Both the position numbers and the translations under genes were made by a program. From Sthenelais limicola (lineage: Eukaryota > Annelida > Polychaeta > Phyllodocida > Sigalionidae), in assembly GCA_942159475.1 (NCBI GenBank), contig OW804096.1, positions 90,065,784 through 90,129,783 of the forward strand: a stretch of 64,000 nt of DNA, written 5' to 3'. The first letter of the stretch is position 1. Each line of letters starts with the position of its first letter. Below, one piece after another: positions 32,825-42,507 of this stretch. Under the pieces are notes generated by a model that was not told where the DNA came from, made no database searches, and was given only the letters and a program-made list of their open reading frames with translations.

Positions 32825-35800
32825 CGCAGCAAACACACCAATAAAATTGGGAAAAGGTTCTGTTTTGGCAGCGTTTTCTGTGGTCAACGAAGATGACTAT
32901 GTGGCAACGGAGGTTTCCAGTCAATCGGAGCAGCCAATCGAGGAGGTAGGTAGTACGGCATGCAATCAGACTAGGGTTGATTACACTCTAGGCGATAAGC
33001 TGACGGCGGAACAGAAACTGAGTATGGCGAGTCTGCTGCAGCGTTACCGCGCGGTTTTCGCCACAAAAGATTCGCCGATCTCAACAACAGATATTTTCGC
33101 ACATAAAATAGAACTGAAAGAGGATTACGTGGCTCCTATTCGAAACCCATACCGCACCAAACCTCATATGACGAAGGTACTGGAAACAATGCTGGAGGAG
33201 CAGATGCGCTTGGGCATTATCGAACGAACGAATGGCGAGTCTGAGTTTGCTGCACCATGCTTCCTGGTGGAAAAAGGGAAGGCAGCTGAAAAACAGGACA
33301 AAAAATATAGAATTGTCATAGACTACAGAAAAATCAATAAATGTATAAAGAACGAATGTAGGGTCTTCCCATCAGCAGATGAGACGTTGGAAAACGTCGG
33401 GGGACTGGGGGGAAGATTTTTCTCCAAACTGGACTGCCATTCAGGATTTTTTCAGGTGCCCTTGAGGCCCGAAGACAAGCCTAAAACTAGTTTTGTCACG
33501 CCCAAAGGAGTGTATCAGTACAGAGTTATGCCAATGGGGCTTAAAACTTCGCCCAAAGCGTTTCATTCGGTGATTGAGAGCGTGCTGAGATATGTCCCAA
33601 ATGCACTGCCCTACATGGATGATGTGATTATTGCATCACAGACATGGGAGGAACATTTGCGGCACGTGGAGGAAGTATTACAGGCCTTCAAAGGGGCGAA
33701 ACTTAAATTCAGGGCAGAAAAATGTGCATTTGGGTATGAAATAATGCAATTTCTGGGGTTTGTGGTGACAAAAGATGGGCTACAACCGGATCCAGAGAAG
33801 GTTCGTATAATACGTTCATACCCAATACCAAAAACTGTTAGGGAGATGAGGGCCTTTAAAGGCCTAGCAAATTATTACAGGACATTTATTCCTGGGTTTG
33901 CGGACAAAATGGTCCCCTTGTACCAGCTAACCAAGAAACTTGGTAGGAAAGAGGGTTTTCAGTGGAATACAGAGGCAGATAGAGCTTTTAAAGCTGTAAA
34001 GCGATCAATGTGCGAAGATGTCGTTCTGAGGTACCCTGATTATGCTAAAGGGTTCACCATATGGTGTGATGCAAGTCGGGTTGGTATTGGCATCGTGTTG
34101 ACCCAGTTACATGATAATTGCTTCCATAGGCCGGTTGCGTTTGCAGGTAGAAGTCTGTCTTCGGCAGAACAAAATTTCTCTGCAACAGAAAAGGAGCTGG
34201 CAGCCGTCCGATATGGCTTGGAGAAGTTTAAACACTATGTACTGGGCAGCCACTTCGATGTATACACTGATCATGCGGCACTACTGGCCTTAAACGCTAA
34301 ACAGGACCTTACAGGAAGAATGGCACGATGGATCGACTGGTTCAGCAATTTTGATTTCACAATGAGGCACATCAAAGGGAAATGCAACATCACAGCCGAT
34401 ATTTTATCGAGAATGCCATATTTTGGGGATGGCATAACAGCTAGAGAGGAGCAGGGGGGACAACAGAGACAGGTGAGGTTTAAAGCAGTAAATCACATCC
34501 GATTCTACGATAAGGATGAGATACTGGAGGCGTCACCCATCAGGAAATATAGAAGACCGTCTATCTTGAAAAATGGACGGCTCAGAAATAAAAGGCGAGA
34601 CGAAACGGATGACACCCCTATTATTCAGGTAAGTGCACCAGAGCCAGAGCGAAACACAGCGCCAGGCGATGATGATGATAAAGACTTCCCACAAGTCGAT
34701 GGCACAGTGGTGATGCGCCTGGGCACGCCAGGAGAGCAGATAATGATGGTTACTAGGGAAAACCCACCTGTAACGAGAAGAATGGCGCTGTGGATTGAGG
34801 AAAGAAACAAAGCCAAGAATTTAGGCGAGGAAGACTCTGGGGAGGAAGATAGTCAGTCTGATAGCCAGGAAACGCCAGCACAGGAGAGAGAGATGGAAGC
34901 TGAGGAGGAAACACCAGGGGAGACAGCCCTCATCCACAAAGGAGTTTCAAGAAGGAGAAAAACTCTAGGAGTCCCATCATTGGTTGGTAAGTATCAGAGG
35001 GAGAGAAGGAGAAAAGGAGTGAGGGTGCGTGAAGTGCAAATCACTGATACAGCATTCTATGAGAAGCTTATCACGGAGTATGGGACCTTGGGGACGAGAG
35101 AAGTGTTTGAGAAAGAACAAATCACTGACGAATTTTGCAGCGATATGACAAACTACATAGAGAGGGAAAAGCTTCCCAAGGATAACACGAGAGCCAGAGG
35201 AGTGTTATTGCAACACGACTGCTTCTTGTTGTCCGGAGGTATTTTGTACAGGGTGCCTCCAAGAACGAGAAAGGCTCAGATAGAGGAGAGAGCCCAGTTA
35301 GTGGTCCCACAGTCAATGGTGGAGAAATTATTGCACCAAATACATGACGCCAGTCTAGGCGCACATTTGGGTGTAAAGAAGATGCTTAGCATAGCTTCGC
35401 CAAGATATTACTGGCCTTCTATGGCTAGAGACATAAGCGAGTACATTGGATCTTGTAGGAAGTGTTTGGAGGTGAAACCAAATCCTAATCCTATCAAGGT
35501 GCCAATGACTGTGAAGGAGCTGTCGCAGGTACCATGGGATGCCATCGAGATTGACACTATAGGCCCTCTGCCTGAATCAGACAGGGGCTATAAATATGTG
35601 CATACGGTCTGTGACATGGCTACAAGGTTCTGTGTGGCTTGGCCAACAAAGGACATAAAATCGGAGACCTTGATACCTGAGTTCTTTGAGCATGTGGTGG
35701 CTGTGTTGGGCGTGCCATGTACTCTTTTCAGCGATAACGGTTCTTCATTTACGAGCAAATTGTTCAAAAATTTCTGTACAGTAATGGGGATTAGGCAAGT

Positions 35801-36545
35801 CTTTGGATCAAGTTATTATCCTAGGACACAAGGTCAAATAGAAAAATTTAATCGCAGCCTTAAGACAGCCCTGAGAGCATACGTGGATAAGGATCAAAAG
35901 AATTGGTGTCATTTTGTGGCCCCAATTGTATTTGCGATGAACGCGTCGGATTCAAGCACGACAAACTACCCAGCTTATCTACTAATGTATGGAAGGTTCC
36001 CACGACTCCCCCACGAGAATGTGTTGAAAGAATACGAGGGAGAAATGAGACCCCTTTTGGAGCAGCTGGGCAAAGTCGTGGAAAAACAAGAAGTCTATGG
36101 GGACCTGGCTCGGGAGGCATTACTGACGTCACAGGCAAAAATGAAGGAATATTATGATAGGCAGGCAAATGCACACAAGTTAAAATCAGGATCTTTAGTA
36201 TACATGAAAGTTAATCGCCTCCTCCAACCTGGCACTGCGTACAAGTTGCAGAAAAATTTCTGTGGCCCCTTTGTCATTTGTGCTAGACCCACAGGGTGCA
36301 CCGCGAAACTGAGAAGGATGGACACTGGAGCAACACTGCCAAAGCCAGTGCATGTCTCTCACTTGAAGCCAGTCAGTATAGCTAAAACCAGTCACTTTAT
36401 GGAAAGGCTCTTGTCCCCTGACTTGGTACCAATGCATGAATACGAAGAGGAGGGCCCGTTAGATGAGAAGGGATGGCAGGATATTACCTGCACTGAGGAG
36501 ATAGGCCACGATTGGCCGGGAGATGAGAGAGGGGAAGAGCTATAA
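32799..36545 (+). CDS. pol: Element 2 reverse transcriptase-RNase H-integrase
   Basis: Open for more than 1,230 codons. The RT has FFSKLDCHSGFFQVPL (first Asp), MPMGLKTSPKAFH and YMDD at 33612-33623. RNase H has IWCDAS (Asp codon 34068), ATEKELAAVRYGLEKF and YTDHAALLALN. A Lys/Glu-rich linker follows. Integrase has the zinc finger H-x3-H (HDASLGAH) and CRKC, then the catalytic triad Asp 35553, Asp 35733 and Glu 35841, a D,D-35-E spacing. The C-terminal domain (SGSLVYMKVNRLLQPG, GPFVICARP) ends in an acidic tail. All catalytic residues are present. The only lesion is the G run at its junction with the protease. Confidence 0.92.
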   Translation, partial: NNIPVTLFNAANTPIKLGKGSVLAAFSVVNEDDYVATEVSSQSEQPIEEVGSTACNQTRVDYTLGDKLTAEQKLSMASLLQRYRAVFATKDSPISTTDIFAHKIELKEDYVAPIRNPYRTKPHMTKVLETMLEEQMRLGIIERTNGESEFAAPCFLVEKGKAAEKQDKKYRIVIDYRKINKCIKNECRVFPSADETLENVGGLGGRFFSKLDCHSGFFQVPLRPEDKPKTSFVTPKGVYQYRVMPMGLKTSPKAFHSVIESVLRYVPNALPYMDDVIIASQTWEEHLRHVEEVLQAFKGAKLKFRAEKCAFGYEIMQFLGFVVTKDGLQPDPEKVRIIRSYPIPKTVREMRAFKGLANYYRTFIPGFADKMVPLYQLTKKLGRKEGFQWNTEADRAFKAVKRSMCEDVVLRYPDYAKGFTIWCDASRVGIGIVLTQLHDNCFHRPVAFAGRSLSSAEQNFSATEKELAAVRYGLEKFKHYVLGSHFDVYTDHAALLALNAKQDLTGRMARWIDWFSNFDFTMRHIKGKCNITADILSRMPYFGDGITAREEQGGQQRQVRFKAVNHIRFYDKDEILEASPIRKYRRPSILKNGRLRNKRRDETDDTPIIQVSAPEPERNTAPGDDDDKDFPQVDGTVVMRLGTPGEQIMMVTRENPPVTRRMALWIEERNKAKNLGEEDSGEEDSQSDSQETPAQEREMEAEEETPGETALIHKGVSRRRKTLGVPSLVGKYQRERRRKGVRVREVQITDTAFYEKLITEYGTLGTREVFEKEQITDEFCSDMTNYIEREKLPKDNTRARGVLLQHDCFLLSGGILYRVPPRTRKAQIEERAQLVVPQSMVEKLLHQIHDASLGAHLGVKKMLSIASPRYYWPSMARDISEYIGSCRKCLEVKPNPNPIKVPMTVKELSQVPWDAIEIDTIGPLPESDRGYKYVHTVCDMATRFCVAWPTKDIKSETLIPEFFEHVVAVLGVPCTLFSDNGSSFTSKLFKNFCTVMGIRQVFGSSYYPRTQGQIEKFNRSLKTALRAYVDKDQKNWCHFVAPIVFAMNASDSSTTNYPAYLLMYGRFPRLPHENVLKEYEGEMRPLLEQLGKVVEKQEVYGDLAREALLTSQAKMKEYYDRQANAHKLKSGSLVYMKVNRLLQPGTAYKLQKNFCGPFVICARPTGCTAKLRRMDTGATLPKPVHVSHLKPVSIAKTSHFMERLLSPDLVPMHEYEEEGPLDEKGWQDITCTEEIGHDWPGDERGEEL

Positions 36546-37428
36546 CGTAAAGATACACATGTAAAATAGTAGAATAATGGAATGAGTGTAGTACGTAATG
36601 CCTTGGCAAGGGCGCGTCGACAATATATAAGCATTTCCAAGACAGAAGGCTTGTGCGAGCGTAATGTTTACATTCTTAAACAGCTGTGGTGGTTATATGG
36701 CTATAACCATGAGGCAAGTGGTTGGCGTGAGTAGCGACTACATTGGTTTCATATGAAACTGGCTCTATGGAGCAAATGGAAGCGGGCCGCGTCTAGCACA
36801 GGGAGTTATCTCGTAGAACTTGGGTTTAATCGGGGATGGAAAAAAGGGGTTGGGTTGGAATTGAGACTAGAAAAAGAGAATAAAATCAAAATAAACGGCT
36901 CCTGTTCAGGCTCAGGTTCGCGTTAGGCTGGTGAGAGGGCGGAGGGGTGAGAGATTCATGTCATGAGCGGCTAAGGAAGCTTTGCTTATCCGAGAAAAAG
37001 GGTGGATGAGATTATCACTAAAGGTTCTCATGAAAGGTAGAGAGGGTATGGCATGTCGCATGGATGATCAGGGAGCAGAATGAGCGAAAAGCATGATGCA
37101 AAATATAATTACGTATCCATAAACAAAAAGGGGTCTCGGGTGCGGAGTATCTGATTTATGAAAGTTGTGCTTCGGGTAGGTAGATAGGTATTGTCAGAAT
37201 GCGTAGTAGGGAAAATAGGCAGGATATAAAGAGCACGTGGAGAGAGCAAAATGAGTTACACCGATAAGTCAGGCCTGGAGTAAAATTATGAGAGGAGCCA
37301 AAATATGTCAGCTACTCGGGAGGAGACAGAGGGGGGAAGTAATTAAATATAGGATCGGATGGGAGTTGCCAGAGAAAGGTGGCATGGAGAAGTAAGAAAG
37401 GGTTCTCACCGCCGTTCATACTAGTGCA
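36546..37428 (+). other. Element 2 pol to cassette A spacer
   Basis: 880 bp with no supported gene. The 3' end (TTCTCACCGCCGTTCATACTAG, AG at 37423-37424) is a likely splice acceptor four bases before the ATG of cassette A. Confidence 0.5.
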
Positions 37429-37914
37429 ATGGATACGTTGCACAATGCAGCGAGGAGAGTGCAGGATATGTGCGACGTAGAACGTTTAATAATCAGATTG
37501 TTGAGAATATTTATCGCGCATCCAGCTGAAAGGTATGGACAGTGTCCTGACAGAAGGCTAGCAAACGAATGGTATCTGTGGCACATGTATTCGGATTTAA
37601 GATTGGCAAACGACAAGCTAAAACTCATTATGGATGTATTCCCGCTAGCCAGGACGAAAAACCAACAGCATAAGTATATTGCTCATGTGCTAGTTCCACG
37701 GCTGATAGCTAACATCTTATCATTGGAAGTGGAGAAAAAACGGCTGGCATATGCACAATGTGATAGAAAAATCCTCTATCAATATATAAGTGGCCTGACT
37801 TTTATACCAGCAGACCTGATTCACATGATTTTGACAGAGGAGGTGGACATGCTCAACATTAAGGAGCTGTGTCCAAGCGCATGGGCGATAGTGAAGGTAA
37901 GTTCATTCACTTAG
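37429..37914 (+). CDS. Cassette gene A (accessory paralogue family)
   Basis: 161 codons unspliced, 156 codons to the splice donor AAG|GTAAGT at 37896/37897 (phase 0). Unspliced reading stops six codons further. Mostly helical and basic, with no signal peptide or membrane segment. It carries the family motif RLLRIFIAHPAERYGQCP followed by RRLANEWYLWHMY, and the C-terminal block GLTFIPADLIHMIL near the donor. ATG 37429 (ATGGATACG) matches the start of cassette E. Function unknown. The position between pol and env is where complex retroviruses keep accessory genes. First of five. Confidence 0.7.
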   Translation: MDTLHNAARRVQDMCDVERLIIRLLRIFIAHPAERYGQCPDRRLANEWYLWHMYSDLRLANDKLKLIMDVFPLARTKNQQHKYIAHVLVPRLIANILSLEVEKKRLAYAQCDRKILYQYISGLTFIPADLIHMILTEEVDMLNIKELCPSAWAIVKVSSFT

Positions 37915-38010
37915 GGGTAGAAAGGGGGCGTTTGTGTCAGGAGATGGGTTGGAATATATTGTAAGACTGACTGGTTGTGGAAACATTGGATAGACATTGT
38001 CAAGAGGAAA

Positions 38011-38499
38011 ATGTCTCGCCCCATCACTCGGGGAGAAAGATCAGAGGTTATAAAAGTAATAAGGTTAGCACGGCTGTACATGCAAAGAGCACACCTGAGA
38101 TTTAGGGGAGCTAACGCTAGGAGAAGAATTGAAATGGAATCACATTTAAGGGATGTATGGTGGGAAGCTTCTCGATTCCTGGCTAGAGAAATGCCAGATA
38201 GAATGGCTAGAAGAGCTGTTAATCACATGTGCTGGCAAGATCGCACACGGACACAACAATACATATATCTATCCATGATGAGTTGTTATTTCATCGGCAC
38301 AATGTTAAGAATGCGTCCGTGTAACTACCATAGGGATACTATAATTAATTTATTGGCATGTAATACAGGAATGACAGTTATTGAATTGGGAAGATTGATG
38401 TGTGAACGATGGAGTTGGACTGAGAAAACGCTTGAGGACTGGATACCGGTGTCAAAGGGTAGGTGGGATAATTATATTACCATACATAATATGATATAG
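38011..38499 (+). CDS. Cassette gene B (accessory paralogue family)
   Basis: ATG 38011 gives 162 codons; the frame is open upstream to 37921, so an exon start near TGTGTCAG (37940) is possible. Arg-rich and helical. Family motif VIRLARLYMQRAHLRF then RRRIEMESHLRDVW, C-terminal block NTGMTVIELGRLMCER. It is the most divergent member, lacking the RYPE core, and its donor AAAGG|GTAGGT (38458/38459) is in phase 1 where the other four are phase 0. Unspliced reading continues 13 codons to TAG. It lies only 96 bp after cassette A. Function unknown. Confidence 0.6.
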   Translation: MSRPITRGERSEVIKVIRLARLYMQRAHLRFRGANARRRIEMESHLRDVWWEASRFLAREMPDRMARRAVNHMCWQDRTRTQQYIYLSMMSCYFIGTMLRMRPCNYHRDTIINLLACNTGMTVIELGRLMCERWSWTEKTLEDWIPVSKGRWDNYITIHNMI

Positions 38500-38782
38500 C
38501 AAACGGCACGTATCCTCGAGGGATAAGGATCCACGTAGTACGTGTGCATGACTGGTGACATTAAGGTAGACAGGTAAAAAAGAATGAGGAAGAGGCAACT
38601 TACCGGTGAAAGGATGGATATGAGGATCGGGAGTCTGTCTGGTGCGGGAGTAGGAGAGGGATAGGATGGAGATACAGGCGGTAATAGGTGTTTCTTGGAT
38701 AAATATGGCTGCCTACTCTAAAAGGGATATATTATTAACAAACTACAAACTACTTGAACTAAAATAACTAATAACTACAAAT

Positions 38783-38953
38783 ATGCTACCCGCCAAACCC
38801 TACAATCGAGCCCACCAGCGCTCAAGGGCTCTGGAAACAAGGGCTAGAGCTCGAGAGCAGAGCCAGCGGGCAGCCTTCAGTGCCAGCCCGTGTATCAGGA
38901 GGTGGGAGAGATCGGTCAACGACCAGTGGTCACGGACCACTACCACCTCCTGA
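38783..38953 (+). CDS. Small Arg-rich ORF (candidate regulatory peptide)
   Basis: 56 codons from ATG 38783 to TGA 38951-38953. Eleven Arg, concentrated in NRAHQRSRALETRARAREQ, which resembles the arginine-rich RNA-binding segments of Rev/Rex-type regulators. That is likeness of composition only. The patch is much more GC-rich than its surroundings, as if constrained or acquired. The opposite strand is also open (38800-38988), so which strand codes, if either, is uncertain. Confidence 0.3.
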   Translation: MLPAKPYNRAHQRSRALETRARAREQSQRAAFSASPCIRRWERSVNDQWSRTTTTS

Positions 38954-38988
38954 TCGTCGATTATTAAATGCAGCTCACGAGCAGGCAT
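38800..38988 (-). CDS. Antisense small ORF opposite the Arg-rich ORF (candidate)
   Basis: 62 codons from ATG at 38988 (minus strand) to TAG at 38800. It begins MPARELHLIIDDQEVVVV and ends with an amphipathic Leu/Ala/Trp-rich helix (ALKAARWLCSRALALVSR). It overlaps the plus-strand Arg-rich ORF almost entirely. Antisense genes exist in some complex retroviruses, but there is no direct evidence of transcription here. Either this or the plus-strand frame may be a shadow. Confidence 0.25.
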   Translation of the reverse strand: MPARELHLIIDDQEVVVVRDHWSLTDLSHLLIHGLALKAARWLCSRALALVSRALERWWARL

Positions 38989-40108
38989 GGTTTCAGATGG
39001 ATAGATGATGTACAAAAGGAGAAAATCTTAGAGTAGAGTAGGTGCAGCAGAGAGTAGAGTTGAATCGAAAGTGACTGGGGCGTTAAAGTATGGATTAAAA
39101 ATTGCCACCCCTATATGGTTATAACGAGACGCCAATTGGCTGAAAACAATTGATTGACGTAATGAAAAAAATGTGTGGGAGGAACTAAGGGCGAGTCATT
39201 ACCAGGTCATAGATCATGGGCACCACGTGACATTGTATAAGATAAGAACGCGCGCGGTCGGTGAGAAAGGAATTTTGGTAAAAATCATAAATTAGAAAAG
39301 CATATAATTGGATGAGATTAGAGTAGGGGATAATTGGTGAGTCATTGAAAAGACGTGGTAAGACGTGGTGAGAAAAGTACATTGTGAACAGAAGATTCAT
39401 ATCGAAAGGTGACAAGTTGACAAAAAATGCTGAGAATAGTGGAAATTAGTGTATGCATGATATGGCTGTGGAGATATGGGTACATGGGAACGTGTGTGGT
39501 ACAAGACTTGCGGGAGATAAAAGAGATTGACCGTCTGCTGATTTAAAATTCTATGTGTACGGGACAAAGATATCACCGTGTCAGCAGGAATCTCTCTAAA
39601 GTTGAGAAAAGCGGAATTATAGTTATGGCAAAATGGAATGAGTATTGTTGGGCGGACACAATCATGTAAAAATTTCGAGTTGAGAACGGTACGCTTGTGG
39701 CTAGATTCTGCTTGAACCCGAGTCACAATGTGAAAACATGGGGACAAATCGTATATAAGTGACAGGGTGTATCCAGGGACCGAATATATTGGTATGATGA
39801 GCAAAAAATAAATATAGCAACATCCCCATGTAACACACACTGTGCCATATATGACTGGCGGCCAGAGGTGGCCATGGCAACACGATGGCCTGGACAATTA
39901 TGAGTCGCAACAAGGTAAACAGGGGGGAGCAAGGCGGGGGAGCGACCAAATATACTAATGAATAAATTTAGTAACTAAAACGAGATGGGAGAGGTGGACC
40001 GCCTAGGCCTTGGGCAGAGGGGTTAAAAATAGATGATATTAACTAACGAGGGCGCTGCCAGATGACTCCGGCAGACGCTTCTAAAACTTTGCTTGTCTTC
40101 TGGATTTG

Positions 40109-40621
40109 ATGACAATGATAGGGCATAGTAAGATAGCTATCAGAAGCGCATCGATTTTATGTATTAAATTATATAAATTCTGGCTACTGCCTGCTTCTAT
40201 TCGATATCCGGAGCAGCTGCCTGAGCATCGGCTGAAAGTGGAATGGCACTTACTAGCTATATATGAAAAATGTGACAGACTTCTAAGACCTCTGGGGGAT
40301 AAGCCAGGAAAATTATACTCCAACAGAAGTCTGCAGATAATGAATAATAAGGACAGAATGGATGCAATCATGCATCAAATTCATAGGATTTTGAATGTAC
40401 TGCTCAATTTGTATTCAACAAATTATTTAAGGATGCGCTATTGGCAGAGAAGAAATCGCAGAGATGCTGATATTAAGCGATTCGTGGCAATGTCAGGTTT
40501 CTCTAAGAGACAAGTTAAAAAATTATTAGAGGAGTCGATTCATGTTGGAAAGGCGATTGATTGGATAGATGGCAAATGGATACTAAACGCAGTGAGTAAT
40601 ATTTTGGTTCTGAGACTATAG
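40109..40621 (+). CDS. Cassette gene C (accessory paralogue family)
   Basis: 170 codons from ATG 40109 (other in-frame ATG at 40115). Coding to the donor GCA|GTGAGT (40591/40592) is 161 codons, phase 0, and unspliced reading stops nine codons later. Family motif KLYKFWLLPASIRYPEQLP then HRLKVEWHLLAIY, the best example together with E. The middle holds a Leu-rich helix (HRILNVLLNLYSTNYLRM) and a basic stretch (YWQRRNRRDADIKR). C-terminal block AMSGFSKRQVKKLLEES. Function unknown. Confidence 0.7.
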   Translation: MTMIGHSKIAIRSASILCIKLYKFWLLPASIRYPEQLPEHRLKVEWHLLAIYEKCDRLLRPLGDKPGKLYSNRSLQIMNNKDRMDAIMHQIHRILNVLLNLYSTNYLRMRYWQRRNRRDADIKRFVAMSGFSKRQVKKLLEESIHVGKAIDWIDGKWILNAVSNILVLRL

Positions 40622-40644
40622 CTCCAACATTGAGGGATGGTAAT

Positions 40645-40851
40645 ATGATACATTTGAATCAGATAGAGCGATGGGTGACGTCACGAACTAGCCGGCAAAT
40701 AGGACGTGGGAGGGTGATATATATGGTGATGAAATGCAATGATTATTCTTGTAATCACCTCGACATTAATGAAATGGGACGCCTAACGATGATTGAGCGG
40801 GACAATATACGATACCGCACGGTCTTATCACATAAAGGTGAAATGTTGTGA
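40645..40851 (+). CDS. Small ORF after cassette C (doubtful)
   Basis: 68 codons from ATG 40645, 24 bp after the stop of cassette C. Mixed charge with a basic middle (WVTSRTSRQIGRGRVIYM). No family motif. It could be part of a downstream alternative exon or chance. Confidence 0.2.
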   Translation: MIHLNQIERWVTSRTSRQIGRGRVIYMVMKCNDYSCNHLDINEMGRLTMIERDNIRYRTVLSHKGEML

Positions 40852-41645
40852 GTTGCAATGAGTTTGACACGTCCGCCGATAAAGTTTTCGAAACATATAT
40901 TTAAATAAGAATGTAAGAAGGTGTGACTTTCCTGCAAATAGTTGGGAATGAATGAATCGAATGAGTCTTCGAGAACAAGTTTGTTTCAAATGAGTAAGAT
41001 GTATTGAAGCACAAGTATGGGAACATTAGAAAAAAATTACTAGAATTGGGAAATTTAAGAACTCATGGCTACTAATGTATGTGCCATCAGGCGGTGGTTT
41101 GAATCTCTGTTTATATTTCACGTCATGCAGGGTTCAACGCAGATCGCACGGATGTTTTAATGATAAACCCAATCGCAACTAGATATTATAAACGTAGGAT
41201 AGTTGACCGTCCTGTGGTATATTCCTTCCTTGGGACTCTCATAGAAATAAAATTCTCTCTTGAGGTATATACTTGGGAGTAAATTGGTTGGTTTGTGACA
41301 CTTGTATTGTCAACTCTCACCTGGGTGCATTAAGTGAATCTAGCCTTTAGGTTTGGATATGAGTAATTGGGCGTCTGCTCAAAATTGAAAATACATATCT
41401 GGCGAGGCGGGTGTTGCAACAAAAAAAAGTCACATGCCCAGGGAGAGGGGGTCTGAGACGTGGCAACTCATAACAATAATTATGAAGAAGCATTAAGAGT
41501 CGGTAAATATGGGTAGTGAGGATTGGCAGAAAGAGTTGTGAGGTAATAAAAGATAATGAGAAAAAGAAATAACAAAAACACGTAGATCTTGGGGGGTCTA
41601 AAGGATTGGTGTCTAAGGTTGTGGTAAATTTCAACCTTGAGTGCG
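40852..41645 (+). other. Spacer between cassettes C and D
   Basis: 800 bp with no supported gene. Ends in GTAAATTTCAACCTTGAG (AG at 41640-41641), a likely splice acceptor followed by TGCGATGG, the same context as the TGCAATGG start of cassette A. Confidence 0.4.
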
Positions 41646-42275
41646 ATGGAGTTGGGACGGAGAGAGAAGTGCCGCCTGGAAAAAGCTAGATTAGGAGCAA
41701 ACGAATTGAAGATTTTGAAATATCAGAAGAAAAACATGGGAATCATGCTGGTTAGGGCTACGAGATATTTTCTTACAAGCCCTGTAGACAGAGGTGGATC
41801 CACGCTTATATCTACTAGGGAGCGATTAGAAAGGGACACTTATATTTATATTTTAAAAGAACGATGCAGAATCTATGCTGAAAGCAGAGGTTGTCAGCCA
41901 ATTGAGAGGCTCACAACAGGAGGAGGACGCATGAGAAGTATTTTTGAGGCCCAGAAAGCGATAACTGTGTCTGAAAAATTGACACAATTAACAAAGGCGG
42001 TGGCAGAATTGTTATTAGACGTCTTAGCTATATACTGTGCTGAGGAGTTCAGATTGGAATGTGTGGAAGACAAGAGACGGCACAAATTGATTCCATATTT
42101 GCAGGAGCGCTCAGGCCTCCCGAGAAAAATTGTTGTCGCTAACATGAACTTGGATTTTAATTTTGCAAAGATTGGTGACATGCTGCCAGAAGAATACCTA
42201 CCGAACATCTCGATGAGAAAGGTAAGTTATTGGGGTCTGACAGGACCATGGATGAGGGGGGACATCCCCATGTAA
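41646..42275 (+). CDS. Cassette gene D (accessory paralogue family)
   Basis: 209 codons from ATG 41646; 192 to the donor AAAG|GTAAGT (42221/42222), phase 0; unspliced reading ends 17 codons later. It has a longer basic N-terminus than the others (RREKCRLEKARLGANELK). Family motif LVRATRYFLTSPVDRG then ERLERDTYIYILKERCRIY, a Leu-rich helix (VAELLLDVLAIY), and the C-terminal block RSGLPRKIVVANMNLD. Function unknown. Confidence 0.7.
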   Translation: MELGRREKCRLEKARLGANELKILKYQKKNMGIMLVRATRYFLTSPVDRGGSTLISTRERLERDTYIYILKERCRIYAESRGCQPIERLTTGGGRMRSIFEAQKAITVSEKLTQLTKAVAELLLDVLAIYCAEEFRLECVEDKRRHKLIPYLQERSGLPRKIVVANMNLDFNFAKIGDMLPEEYLPNISMRKVSYWGLTGPWMRGDIPM

Positions 42276-42507
42276 CACATACTGTCTATATTTGTTATGG
42301 TCGATTAGAGAGCGTCTCCAGTTGCTAGGGGATTGGAAAAAACAGGACTAGAAAGGATAAGTGAGGATGGACCTAGGGTATATTAGGAATGTGGGGTGGG
42401 AGGGGGTACTATAGGTATATAATGTGATGATGAGGGGCACAGCAGTAGCACTGGTATAGAGGAATTCGCACCACTGTCCCTGTTATTGTATCAGCATAAG
42501 TGAAAAG

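Larger units (their letters stand above)
38500..40108 (+). other. Spacer between cassettes B and C
   Basis: 1.6 kb, most of it without a supported gene. It includes a short GC-rich patch open on both strands (38783-38988, listed separately). CATCCCCATGTAACACA at 39821-39837 recurs 40 bp after cassette D, so a lost cassette may once have ended here. Long minus-strand frames at 39.4-39.9 kb look like chance products of AT-rich DNA. Confidence 0.4.

Noticed and set aside
39397..39897. 166-codon minus-strand frame in the accessory block
   Set aside because: AT-rich composition artefact with odd residue content and no partner evidence. It lies antisense to spacer DNA.
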